Assembly: GCF_000732925.1 (NCBI RefSeq)
Contig: NZ_CP008953.1
Coordinates: 8,797,001 to 8,861,000, forward strand
Length of the DNA: 64,000 nucleotides
Direction of reading: 5' to 3'
DNA from: Amycolatopsis japonica
GTDB lineage: Bacteria > Actinomycetota > Actinomycetes > Mycobacteriales > Pseudonocardiaceae
Shown here: one piece after another, positions 56,640-64,000 of the stretch
Numbering within the stretch: the stretch's first letter is position 1
Layout of the letters: each line of letters opens with the position of its first letter
Program-made: the position numbers and the translations under genes
Notes under the pieces: generated by a model
The model's input: the letters and a program-made list of their open reading frames with translations, nothing else
Databases searched by the model: none
What the model was told of the DNA's origin: nothing

Positions 56640-57854
56640 CATCTCTTCGCCGACGAGGACCGCTTCGGCCGGGATCGTGTGCGGGTCGGCGGTCTTCTCG
56701 CGGATCGTCAACAGGGCTCCGGCGAGCACGCACAGGACCGCGGCGATCACGAACGGCGCCTGCTTCGCACCGAACCACTCGGCCAGGTGACCGACGACGG
56801 TCGCGGCGACCGCGCCGCCGAGCCAGCGGCAGAAGTTGTACCCGGCACTCGCGACCGGACGCGGGGCACCGCTGATCGACATGGCCGTGCCGGTGAAGAG
56901 CGTGTTGAGCAGGCCGGACACCAGACCGGACAGGATGATGCCGACGACCAGCACCGGCTTGCTCGGGATCGCCATGATCAGCAGCAACACGGCGTACCCG
57001 AAGACGGCGACCACGGTCGCGTGCCGTTCGCCCAGCTTCGCGGCGAGTTTCGGCGCCAGCACCACCCCCGCGACGGCGACCGAAAGGCCCCAGCCGCAGA
57101 AGATCAGGCCGACGGCGACGGCGCTCCACTCCAGCACGAACGGCGACCAGGCCAGCACCACGAAGAACGCGGCCGTGTAGAGCGCGGAACCGATCGAGGT
57201 GCGCAGCAGCCCGCCGTGCTTGAGCGCGCGGAAGGGGTCGAGCAGGCGGATCTTCGGCCGCTTCTCCTTCGCGTCACCGGTCAGGAAGATCGAGCAGAGC
57301 ACGAGACCGCACAGCATCAGCAGCGAAGTGCCGAGGAACGGACCACGCCAGGAGATGCTGCCGAGCAGGGCACCCAGCAGCGGGCCGACCGCGAGGCCGA
57401 CCCCGAGCGCGGCTTCGTACAGCAGGATCGCGCCCGCCTGGCCGCCGGTCGCGGCGCCGACGATCACCGAAAGCGCGGTCGCGATGAAGAAGGCGTTGCC
57501 GAGCCCCCAGATCGCGCGCAGCCCGATGAGCTGCTCGATCGATCCGGACGCGGCGCACAGTGCGGTGGCGACGACGACCAGCGTCAGCCCGACGACCACG
57601 GTCCGCTTGGCCCCGAACCGGGCACTCATCGCGCCGGTCACCAGCATGGCGACCGCTTGGACGCCGAGGTAGCTGGAGAACAGCAGCGTCACTTCGGACG
57701 GCGTCGCCTTCAGGCCTTCCGCGATCGACAGCAGGATCGGGTCGACCAGCCCGATGCCCATGAACGCGATGACCGCGGCGAACGCGGTGATCCATACCTG
57801 TTTGGGCTGTCCTTTGACGGCGTCCAACAGGCTCGAGTGGGGCTCAGCGCTCAT
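56637..57854 (-). CDS. MFS transporter
   Basis: 405-aa permease with 12 helices. The N-terminal part has FMGIGLVDPILLSIAEGL (TM1), MSARFGAKRTVVVG (loop 2-3, motif A-like) and GAALGVGLAVGPLLG (TM5, antiporter-like). It probably exports drugs or metabolites in exchange for protons. ATG 57854 lies inside the end of the marR gene (11-bp overlap), so it is translationally coupled to its regulator. Terminated by the hairpin at 56581-56617. Confidence 0.92.
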   Translation of the reverse strand: MSAEPHSSLLDAVKGQPKQVWITAFAAVIAFMGIGLVDPILLSIAEGLKATPSEVTLLFSSYLGVQAVAMLVTGAMSARFGAKRTVVVGLTLVVVATALCAASGSIEQLIGLRAIWGLGNAFFIATALSVIVGAATGGQAGAILLYEAALGVGLAVGPLLGALLGSISWRGPFLGTSLLMLCGLVLCSIFLTGDAKEKRPKIRLLDPFRALKHGGLLRTSIGSALYTAAFFVVLAWSPFVLEWSAVAVGLIFCGWGLSVAVAGVVLAPKLAAKLGERHATVVAVFGYAVLLLIMAIPSKPVLVVGIILSGLVSGLLNTLFTGTAMSISGAPRPVASAGYNFCRWLGGAVAATVVGHLAEWFGAKQAPFVIAAVLCVLAGALLTIREKTADPHTIPAEAVLVGEEM

Positions 57855-58302
57855 CGCGGATCAGTTCCTCCTTCTTGTCTTCGTGCAGCAACCTGGTGAG
57901 AGCGGGGAGCGCGGCTTCGATCGCGATGCGGTCGGTCTCGTCGAGTTCGAGGAGCCGCTCGCGGAGGAACTCCTCCCTCGCGACGATCAACCGCCGGTGA
58001 AAGCGCTGCCCGACCTCGGTGACCTCGACGAGCACGGCCCGGCCGTCGGCGGGATCGCGACGGCGGCTGACCAGGCCCAGCCGTTCGAGACGGCGGACGA
58101 CGTCGGTCATCGTCGGCATCCGGACCCGCTCCAGGTCGGCGAGCGTGCTCATCCGGCGCGGCCCGCCGTTGAGCAGCTCCGACAGCACCGAACCCTGCGT
58201 GAGGGTGAGCTGCACCTGCGGCGTCTCCCGGCGGACGAGGTAGTACAGCCGGAACACCAGCGGGCGGAGCCGGTGGGCGAGATCGGCGACTTTCGTGGTC
58301 AC
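57844..58302 (-). CDS. MarR-family regulator of the MFS operon
   Basis: 152 aa with a winged helix (LTQGSVLSELLNGGPRRMSTLADLERVRMPTMTDVVRRLERLGLV, in part) and wing SRRRDPADGRAVLVE. GTG 58302 lies at the edge of nested palindromes (58301-58340), which suggests autorepression together with control of the coupled MFS gene. Ligand unknown. Confidence 0.93.
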   Translation of the reverse strand: MTTKVADLAHRLRPLVFRLYYLVRRETPQVQLTLTQGSVLSELLNGGPRRMSTLADLERVRMPTMTDVVRRLERLGLVSRRRDPADGRAVLVEVTEVGQRFHRRLIVAREEFLRERLLELDETDRIAIEAALPALTRLLHEDKKEELIRDER

Positions 58303-58340
58303 TTAGCCATGCTAACTAAAATTACTGAGCATGGCTAAGT
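58301..58340. promoter_or_regulatory. MarR operator region with nested dyads
   Basis: Inverted repeat ACTTAGCCATGCT (58301-58313) and AGCATGGCTAAGT (58328-58340). Nested within it is TTAGC-CAT-GCTAA (58303-58315). It covers the MarR start and extends into the intergenic region shared with the divergent HAD gene, at 58380. Confidence 0.72.
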
Positions 58341-58379
58341 AATCTGCCGCACAGGTTTCCAGCGCCTAGGGTTGAGGGT

Positions 58380-59015
58380 GTGGAAGCGGTGATCTTCGAT
58401 CTCGACGGTGTCCTGGTGGATTCGGAAAAGATGTGGGACGAGGTCCGCCGGGCGGTCGTCCACGAGTTCCACGGCACCTGGCGGGAGGAATCGACCAGGG
58501 CCATGCAGGGGATGAGCACCCCGGAATGGGCCGCCTACCTGGCGCACGACCTCGGCGTCCAGCTCCGGCCCTCGGACGTCGCGCAGCTGGTGATCGACCG
58601 GATGGCGCGGCGGTACGCGGAGAAGCCGCCGATCATTCCGGGCGCGCCGGGCGTCGTCCGCGAAGTCGCGAAGCACTGGCCGGTGGCGATCGCGAGCTCG
58701 TCGCCGCCGCTGCTGATCAAGGCGTTCCTGGACATCACGCGGCTGCCGGTGCCGACGGCGGTCTCATCTGAGCAGGTCGGCGCGGGGAAGCCGGCGCCCG
58801 ACGTGTACCTGAAGGCGGCCGAGCTGCTGGGCGCGGAGCCGAAGAACTGCGCGGCCGTGGAGGACACCACGAACGGGCTGCGCGCGGCGCTGGCGGCGGG
58901 GATGGCGGTGTACGCGGTGCCGAATCCGCATTTCCCGCCGGATCCGGCGGTGCTGGAGCAGACGACGGTGGTCCCGGTGATCACGGACCTGCCGTCGGCG
59001 CTTCAGGAGGACTGA
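58380..59015 (+). CDS. HAD-family hydrolase, beta-phosphoglucomutase-like
   Basis: 211-aa phosphatase/mutase-type enzyme. Motif I is FDLDGVLVDSE (Asp nucleophile near residue 6), the cap helix region about 15-80, motif II ASSSPP, motif III Lys in GAGKPAPDVYL and motif IV AVEDTTNG. Substrate unknown (sugar phosphate or phosphoglycolate typical). TAGGGT (58367-58372) sits 7 nt before the GTG (leaderless). Divergent from the MarR gene. Confidence 0.92.
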   Translation: MEAVIFDLDGVLVDSEKMWDEVRRAVVHEFHGTWREESTRAMQGMSTPEWAAYLAHDLGVQLRPSDVAQLVIDRMARRYAEKPPIIPGAPGVVREVAKHWPVAIASSSPPLLIKAFLDITRLPVPTAVSSEQVGAGKPAPDVYLKAAELLGAEPKNCAAVEDTTNGLRAALAAGMAVYAVPNPHFPPDPAVLEQTTVVPVITDLPSALQED

Positions 59016-59040
59016 AGGGGTTTAAGCGGCCCCTCGAATG

Positions 59041-59091
59041 CTAGGAACGGTCCTTTCCTTGCAAAATTTGCAAGGAAAGGACCGTTCCTAG
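59041..59091. repeat. 51-bp palindrome between convergent genes
   Basis: Arms 59041-59065 and 59067-59091 (25 bp each, perfect) with one central base; arm starts CTAGGAACGGTCC. It lies between the HAD stop (59015) and the ino1 stop (59108), so a bidirectional terminator is likely. The arm sequence differs from family A but has the same architecture. Confidence 0.9.
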
Positions 59092-59107
59092 CGAGCGACC
59101 GGGAGGG

Positions 59108-60190
59108 TCACGCCTCGCCGGCGATGAACTTCTCCACCTCGTCGCGGGCGGTCGCGTCGTCGTACTGCTCCGGCGGCGACTTCATGAAGTACGAGGAAGC
59201 CGAGAGGATCGGGCCGCCGATGCCGCGGTCCTTCGCGATCTTCGCGGCGCGCACGGCGTCGATGATGATGCCCGCCGAGTTCGGCGAGTCCCACACCTCG
59301 AGCTTGTACTCCAGATTCAGCGGCACGTCGCCGAAGGCACGGCCTTCGAGGCGGACGTAGGCCCACTTGCGGTCGTCGAGCCACTGCACGTAGTCGGACG
59401 GCCCGATGTGGACGTTGCCCTTGCCGAGCTCGCGGTCGACCTGCGAGGTGACCGACTGGGTCTTCGAGATCTTCTTCGACTCGAGCCGCTCCAGCTCCTT
59501 CATGTTCAGGAAGTCCATGTTCCCGCCCACGTTGAGCTGCATCGTCCGGTCGAGCTGGACGCCGCGGTCTTCGAACAGCTTCGCCAGCACGCGGTGCGTG
59601 ATGGTGGCACCGACCTGGGACTTGATGTCGTCACCGACGATCGGGACGCCGGCCGCGCGGAACTTCTCCGCCCACTCCGGGTCGGAGGCGATGAACACCG
59701 GCAGCGCGTTGACGAACGCCACACCGGCGTCGATGCACGCCTGCGCGTAGAACTTGTCGGCCTCTTCGGAACCCACCGGCAGGTAGGAGACGAGCACGTC
59801 GACCTCGGCCTCGCGCAGCGCGGCGACGACGTCGACCGGAGTCTCGTCGGATTCCTCGATGGTCTCGCGGTAGAAGCGGCCGAGACCGTCGTAGGTGTGA
59901 CCGCGCTGCACGGTGACGCCCAGCGGCGGCACGTCGGCGATCTTGATGGTGTTGTTCTCGCTGGCGAAGATCGCCTCGGACAGGTCACGGCTGACCTTCT
60001 TGGCGTCCACGTCGAACGCGGCGACGAACTCGATGTCGCGGACGTGGTACTCGCCGAACACGACGTGCATCAACCCGGGCACGCGGGTGCCGGCATCCGC
60101 GTCGCGGTAGTACTGAACGCCCTGGACCAGTGAGGCCGCACAGTTGCCGACGCCCACGATGGCCACCCGAACGCGGCGGTTCTCGCCCAT
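59108..60190 (-). CDS. ino1: Inositol-3-phosphate synthase
   Basis: 360-aa enzyme converting glucose-6-phosphate to 1L-myo-inositol-1-phosphate with bound NAD. It is the entry to mycothiol and phosphatidylinositol synthesis. NAD-binding VAIVGVGNCAASLVQG (about 9-24) and the family segments NALPVFIASDPEW, GDDIKSQVGATITHR and NVGGNMDFLN are clear. The length suits the short actinobacterial form. ATG 60190 with GGAGAA. Neighbourhood with padR, DUF5318 and ponA1 matches M. tuberculosis Rv0046c-Rv0050. Confidence 0.97.
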   Translation of the reverse strand: MGENRRVRVAIVGVGNCAASLVQGVQYYRDADAGTRVPGLMHVVFGEYHVRDIEFVAAFDVDAKKVSRDLSEAIFASENNTIKIADVPPLGVTVQRGHTYDGLGRFYRETIEESDETPVDVVAALREAEVDVLVSYLPVGSEEADKFYAQACIDAGVAFVNALPVFIASDPEWAEKFRAAGVPIVGDDIKSQVGATITHRVLAKLFEDRGVQLDRTMQLNVGGNMDFLNMKELERLESKKISKTQSVTSQVDRELGKGNVHIGPSDYVQWLDDRKWAYVRLEGRAFGDVPLNLEYKLEVWDSPNSAGIIIDAVRAAKIAKDRGIGGPILSASSYFMKSPPEQYDDATARDEVEKFIAGEA

Positions 60191-60254
60191 GCCGGTTTCT
60201 CCTTCATTAGTCCAACAGTTGTAGGTAATGCGCAGCGAGGACCGCCGGAGCGCC

Positions 60255-60800
60255 TCAGGTCTCCGGTCCGCGCTGCTCGGCCTGTTCGTGCGCGATCAGC
60301 TCGTTGAGCCAGCGCACCTCCCGCTCACTGGACTCCAGCCCGAGCCGGTGCAGCTCACGGGTGTAGCGGTCGATCTTCTCCTCGGCCCGCGCCATTGCCG
60401 TCCGAAGTCCTTCTCGGCGTTCCTCGACCCGACGACGACGACCTTCCAGGATTCGCATCCTGACGTCGGCCGGTGTCCTCGAAAAGAACGCCAGGTGGAC
60501 GCCGAAGCCTTCGTCGTCCCACGTCTGCGGCCCGGCGTCGCCGAGCAGTTCGGCGAACCGTTCCTTGCCCTCGGCGGTGAGCTTGTACACCCGCTTGCCC
60601 CGGCGCGCCCACGCCCGGTCTTCCACCTCTTCGAGCTCCTCGACGAGGTAACCGGCGCGAAGCAACCGGCGCAAGGTCGGGTACAGCGAGCCGTACGAGA
60701 ACGTCCGGAACATCCCGAGCGTCTCATGCAAACGTTTGCGCAGCACGTAACCGTGCATGGGGGTCTCGTGCAGCAGCCCCAAGATCGCGAGCTCGAGCAC
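60255..60800 (-). CDS. PadR-family regulator
   Basis: 181 aa. N-terminal winged helix LELAILGLLHETPMHGYVLRKRL then SYGSLYPTLRRLLRAGYL (parts quoted) is the PadR signature; the C-terminal half is a coiled-coil dimerisation region (about 110-175). GTG 60800. Corresponds to Rv0047c upstream of ino1 in mycobacteria. Its probable operator is the dyad at 60879-60895. May link ino1 expression to the same signal (inference). Confidence 0.93.
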   Translation of the reverse strand: MLELAILGLLHETPMHGYVLRKRLHETLGMFRTFSYGSLYPTLRRLLRAGYLVEELEEVEDRAWARRGKRVYKLTAEGKERFAELLGDAGPQTWDDEGFGVHLAFFSRTPADVRMRILEGRRRRVEERREGLRTAMARAEEKIDRYTRELHRLGLESSEREVRWLNELIAHEQAEQRGPET

Positions 60801-60878
60801 ACCGCACCCCCTTCCGGGAACAAACCGCGACCGGTCGCGTTGGCCACCGTGACCGGCTCGGTCAACCTACCGGCCCAC

Positions 60879-60895
60879 TATATCGCGCCGATACA
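60879..60895. promoter_or_regulatory. PadR-type operator
   Basis: TATATCG-CGC-CGATACA, a dyad with 7-bp arms and one mismatch, in the region between padR and the DUF5318 gene. The TATATCG/CGATATA pattern is typical of PadR-like sites. Proposed as the autoregulatory site. Confidence 0.55.
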
Positions 60896-61047
60896 TCGAA
60901 GTGGCGTAGCTAACCCGATCGAGCACCGGCTGATCCGGACGAAATTCACCGGAGAGTTATCGAATCGTCGGCGTGTCCGACCGTGCGCGGACCGTCCCCC
61001 CGAGAACGGGGCGTGGACCACACAGGAAGAGCCCGTACTCTGTTGGC

Positions 61048-61461
61048 GTGCGAAACCAGCGGCAGGTCGTGGACTACGCCTTACAGCGGCGCGCGCTGCT
61101 CAAGGGCGTCCACTCCGGACGGGTCGGCACATACGACGTCTGCGACGCGGGCCCGTACCTCCTGCGGGCCGCGAAATTCCACGGCCGACCAGGCGAGCAG
61201 GACTGCCCGGTCTGCCACCGGGAGCAACTGACCCTGGTGTCCTGGGTGTACGGCGACGAGCTCAAGCACGCCGCCGGATCGGCCAAGACGCCGGAGGAAC
61301 TGACGCGGATGGACGGGCTCTTCGCGGAGTTCACCGTCTACGAGGTCGAGGTCTGCCAGAGCTGTCACTGGAACCACTTGGTGCGGTCCTACGTCCTCGG
61401 AACAGGAGAACCGGGAACCACCCGGCCACGGACCCGGTCGCAGAGGACAGCGGGTCAGTGA
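61048..61461 (+). CDS. DUF5318 protein (Rv0049-like), putative zinc ribbon
   Basis: 137 aa. Two Cys pairs, CPVC (about 52-55) and CQSC followed by HW (about 101-106), suggest a zinc site; between them is TLVSWVYGDELKHAAGSAKT (in part). N-terminus RNQRQVVDYALQRRALLKGV is helical and basic. TACTCT (61036-61041) is 6 nt before GTG 61048 (leaderless). Sits directly before ponA1, as Rv0049 does, so a role in cell-wall growth is a reasonable guess, unproven. Confidence 0.85.
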   Translation: MRNQRQVVDYALQRRALLKGVHSGRVGTYDVCDAGPYLLRAAKFHGRPGEQDCPVCHREQLTLVSWVYGDELKHAAGSAKTPEELTRMDGLFAEFTVYEVEVCQSCHWNHLVRSYVLGTGEPGTTRPRTRSQRTAGQ

Positions 61462-61528
61462 CAGGTATCGAAAACGCAGTTGACCACAGAGCGGCGTCCC
61501 CCGAAGCGCCGGTCTGGGAGGCCCATTC

Positions 61529-64000
61529 GTGAACGACGACCGCAATCGCTCCTGGCCTGGCCAGGAGCCTGATGCACCTCGCCGTGCCCAGTGGCCGGGC
61601 GAAGCCGACGAACCAGGCTGGCCGAGCGAAGAACCGCCGCGCCGCCCCCAGCGCCGGACACCCCCGAGCGGCACCCCCCGCTCGGCCCCGCCACGGTCCG
61701 CGAACGAGCCACAGTGGCCGGGCGGCGACTCCGGCGGCCCGGAGTGGCCCTCCGACAACGAGCCGCGCCGTCCCGCGGCCCCGCGTCGTGCCAACGGCAT
61801 GCCCCCGCGCAAGCAGGGACCCCCGCCGCCGGGAGCGCGAGGCCCCGCCGGTGACCAGCGGTCCCGTCAGGGTGCCGCCGGGCACCGCCCGCCGCCGCCC
61901 CCGCCCGGCAACCGCCGTCCTCCGGCCCCGGCCGACCAGGCGACCGCGATGGTCCGGCCGGTCGAGCCGGAACCGTACGAGCGCGAGCCCGAGCTCATCA
62001 CGCATCACGCGCACAACGGCACCGAAGACCCGTACGGCTACGACCCGTACGACGATCGCTATGACGATCGTCACGAAAGCACCACGCTCGGCGCCGAGGG
62101 CGAAGACGCCTATGACGACGAGCCCTCCGAAGACGGAGAAGACGGAGAAGACGGCAAGAAGAAGGTCCTCACGCCGAAGCAGCGCAAGAAGCGTCGCTGG
62201 CGGATCATCCGCCGGGTCCTCTACGCGATGTTCGGCCTCTTCGTCGTGGTGCCCGCGATCGCGTTCGTCATCACCTACTTCCTGGTGGACGTCCCGTCGC
62301 AGGAAAGCGTCGCGAGCCTGCAGAGCCAGCCGATCACGCTGATGTACTCGGACGGCAGCCCGATGGGCAAGATCGCGCCCGCCAGCGGCGGAAGCCGGTA
62401 CCTTCTGCAGCCGGGCGACGTCCCGGAGGTGGTCAAGAAGGCCGTGTACGCGGCCGAGGACTCGTCGTTCGAGACCAACTCCGGTTTCGACGTCGGCGGC
62501 ATCCTGCGCGCGGTCTACAACAACGTCACCGGCGGCCAGGGCGGCGGTTCGACGATCTCCCAGCAGTACATCAAGAAGGCCACGGCCAACGAGGCGCCGA
62601 CGCTCACCCGTAAATGGACCGAGCTGGCCAAATCCTTCAAGATGAACAACCAGATGTCCAAAGAGGAGATCATCACCGCCTACCTCAACACCATCTACTT
62701 CGGTCGCGGCGCGAACGGCATCGAAGCGGCCGCGCAGGCCTACTTCAAGAAGCCGGCCAAGGAACTCGGTGCGTCCGAGGCCGCCCTGCTCGCCGGCCTG
62801 ATCCAGGGCCCGAGCAAGTCCGAGAACGAGGCCTACGCCACCAGGCGGTGGACCTTCGTGATGGACCAGATGGTGGCGAACAAGTGGCTCGACCCGGGTG
62901 CGCGCGCCACCGCGACCTTCCCGAAGCCGATCCCGAAGGCGCAGGCGAAGGCCGACGACGCCGGGACGCTGAGCCTGCACATCCGCAACCGCGTGATCGA
63001 CGAGCTCGAAGCGCGCGGCTACGACCAGGACCGGCTGCACCAGGGCGGCTACAAGATCACCACGACGATCGACCCCAAGGCGCAGAAGATGGCCGAGGAG
63101 TCCGTCGCCGAGGGGATGAAGGGCCAGACGGACGAGAACATCCTGAACGCGCTGGTCGCGGTCGATCCCAAGACCGGCGGCGTGGTCGCGTACTGGGGCG
63201 GCCCGGACTGGACGAAGAACGCGCAGGGCCAGGACGTCCAGGCGATGGACTGGGCGAACGTGCCGCACAACCCCGGTTCGGCGTTCAAGGCCTTCGACCT
63301 GACCGCCTTCCTCAAGATGGGCAAGGGTCTCGGCGAGACCTTCGACGGTTCCAACAACCGGAAGTTCGACGGCCGCACGATCCGGAACGCGGGCGAGAGC
63401 TCCAACTGCGGGCCGCAATGCACGGTCGCCGAGGCGATGAAGGTCTCCGCGAACACCGTGTTCTACGACATGGTCCGCAACGAGACGAAGATCGACCCGG
63501 TGGCGAAGGCCGCGAAGGAAGCCGGCGTGATAGTGGAGGCCGACGGCGGCAAGGCGAAGCTGAGCCCCGACATCAACATCGCGCTCGGCGGTGGTGGCAC
63601 GGTCACCACCGCGGAGGACATGGCGGCCGGCTTCGCCACCTTCGCCGGTGAAGGTGTCCGGCAGAAGCAGCACTTCGTCGCGAAGCTGACCAACTCCCAG
63701 GACGAGGTCGAGTTCGACGAGACCGCTCCCAAGGGCGCTCCCGCCTTCAGCGACGACGCCGCCAAGAGCAAGCAGATCGCCGGCAACGTCACCGACGCGC
63801 TCGAAGAGGTCATCCCGTACTCGAAGCTCAAGTGCCCGAAGGGGCACGAGTGCGCGGGCAAGACCGGGACCCAGCAGTACGACCCAAAGAAGGACGACCC
63901 GCCGAGCTATCGCGATCGCAACGCCCAGACCTGGATGGTGGGCTACACGCCGAGCATCTCGACCGCGGTGTGGGTCGGCGGCGACGGCAACAAGCCGCTG
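61529..64000 (+). CDS. ponA1: Class A penicillin-binding protein, PonA1-like, 3' end outside window
   Basis: 824 residues are visible. A long disordered N-terminus rich in Pro/Arg, then acidic (about 1-215), leads to one membrane helix (about 222-245). The GT51 glycosyltransferase has AAEDSSFETNSGFD and GGSTISQQYIKKA. The transpeptidase has SxxK motif NPGSAFKAFD (about 584), SAN in VSANTVFYD (about 640) and CAGKTGTQ (about 777). GTG 61529 has GGGAGG 7 nt upstream and lies 67 bp after the DUF5318 gene. It polymerises and cross-links peptidoglycan. The end and any C-terminal PASTA or Pro-rich tail are cut off. Confidence 0.96.
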   Translation, partial: MNDDRNRSWPGQEPDAPRRAQWPGEADEPGWPSEEPPRRPQRRTPPSGTPRSAPPRSANEPQWPGGDSGGPEWPSDNEPRRPAAPRRANGMPPRKQGPPPPGARGPAGDQRSRQGAAGHRPPPPPPGNRRPPAPADQATAMVRPVEPEPYEREPELITHHAHNGTEDPYGYDPYDDRYDDRHESTTLGAEGEDAYDDEPSEDGEDGEDGKKKVLTPKQRKKRRWRIIRRVLYAMFGLFVVVPAIAFVITYFLVDVPSQESVASLQSQPITLMYSDGSPMGKIAPASGGSRYLLQPGDVPEVVKKAVYAAEDSSFETNSGFDVGGILRAVYNNVTGGQGGGSTISQQYIKKATANEAPTLTRKWTELAKSFKMNNQMSKEEIITAYLNTIYFGRGANGIEAAAQAYFKKPAKELGASEAALLAGLIQGPSKSENEAYATRRWTFVMDQMVANKWLDPGARATATFPKPIPKAQAKADDAGTLSLHIRNRVIDELEARGYDQDRLHQGGYKITTTIDPKAQKMAEESVAEGMKGQTDENILNALVAVDPKTGGVVAYWGGPDWTKNAQGQDVQAMDWANVPHNPGSAFKAFDLTAFLKMGKGLGETFDGSNNRKFDGRTIRNAGESSNCGPQCTVAEAMKVSANTVFYDMVRNETKIDPVAKAAKEAGVIVEADGGKAKLSPDINIALGGGGTVTTAEDMAAGFATFAGEGVRQKQHFVAKLTNSQDEVEFDETAPKGAPAFSDDAAKSKQIAGNVTDALEEVIPYSKLKCPKGHECAGKTGTQQYDPKKDDPPSYRDRNAQTWMVGYTPSISTAVWVGGDGNKPL

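Noticed and set aside
62614..63651. Second plus-strand frame of 345 codons inside ponA1
   Set aside because: Arg/Gly/Asp-rich shadow frame; the GT51 and transpeptidase motifs are in the frame beginning at 61529.

Overview
This window reads as chromosomal DNA of a very GC-rich actinomycete, most likely a Pseudonocardiales member such as Amycolatopsis (inference, no database was searched). Four things point there. (1) Mycolata-type genes are present: an AftB-like arabinofuranosyltransferase, an actinobacterial-type inositol-phosphate synthase and a GTP-type PEP carboxykinase. (2) Gene order is shared with Mycobacterium tuberculosis: fabG4 next to fadA2 (Rv0242c/Rv0243), ino1-padR-Rv0049-ponA1 (Rv0046c-Rv0050), plus trmB and pckG. 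(3) Many genes look leaderless, with a -10 hexamer 6-8 nt before GTG or ATG. (4) Several families of intergenic palindromes recur. I see no tRNA, rRNA, transposase, prophage or CRISPR array.

Layout. 0-7.5 kb: FabG4/FadA2 lipid pair with a shared operator, a DrrAB-type exporter, a DGPF protein, DoxX, a secreted glycerophosphodiesterase and a TipA-like regulator. 7.7-13.3 kb: an ORC/Cdc6-like AAA ATPase, an NPCBM-like membrane protein, a 49-aa protein, a MarR-GNAT fusion, and a DGPF plus ECF42 sigma factor pair. 13.3-19.2 kb: a ceramidase-like membrane protein, a solute symporter with its DUF3311 partner, a secreted TAP-type hydrolase, an XRE regulator and an unusual EndoU/MafI-like fusion. 19.3-24.3 kb: an ABC module, an F420-type oxidoreductase and pckG. 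24.3-30.4 kb: an acidic Ca-binding-repeat protein and a cluster of two dynamin-like GTPases, a GrpE-like protein and a YqeB-TetR operon.

30.5-39.8 kb: a NarL-type two-component system, a VOC protein, a TetR-SDR operon, two tandem paralogous ABC transporters, a hypothetical gene and trmB. 40-47 kb: a MacB-type FtsX/ATPase exporter divergent from a second two-component system, then an amidohydrolase. 47-60 kb: SDR, AftB, a methyltransferase, a secreted SdrD-type protein, two tandem PhoX phosphatases with candidate PHO boxes, a MarR-MFS pair, a HAD hydrolase and ino1. 60-64 kb: PadR, a DUF5318 protein and PonA1 (cut by the window end).

The most unusual material is intergenic. A composite repeat occurs three times (13.4, 18.5 and 47.1 kb). 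Each copy joins a GC-rich inverted module to DnaA-box-like nonamers (TTGTCCACA) and then to short palindromes. A second palindrome family with the core TTTAGTCCTCTGGATGCG sits just after stop codons at three sites. A third family of 21-bp tandem units occurs at 32.6 and 48.0 kb, and at 48 kb it supplies the last codons and stop of the AftB gene. The most unusual protein is the 191-aa EndoU-like/MafI-like fusion, which would join a toxin-type nuclease remnant to an immunity-type domain in one chain.
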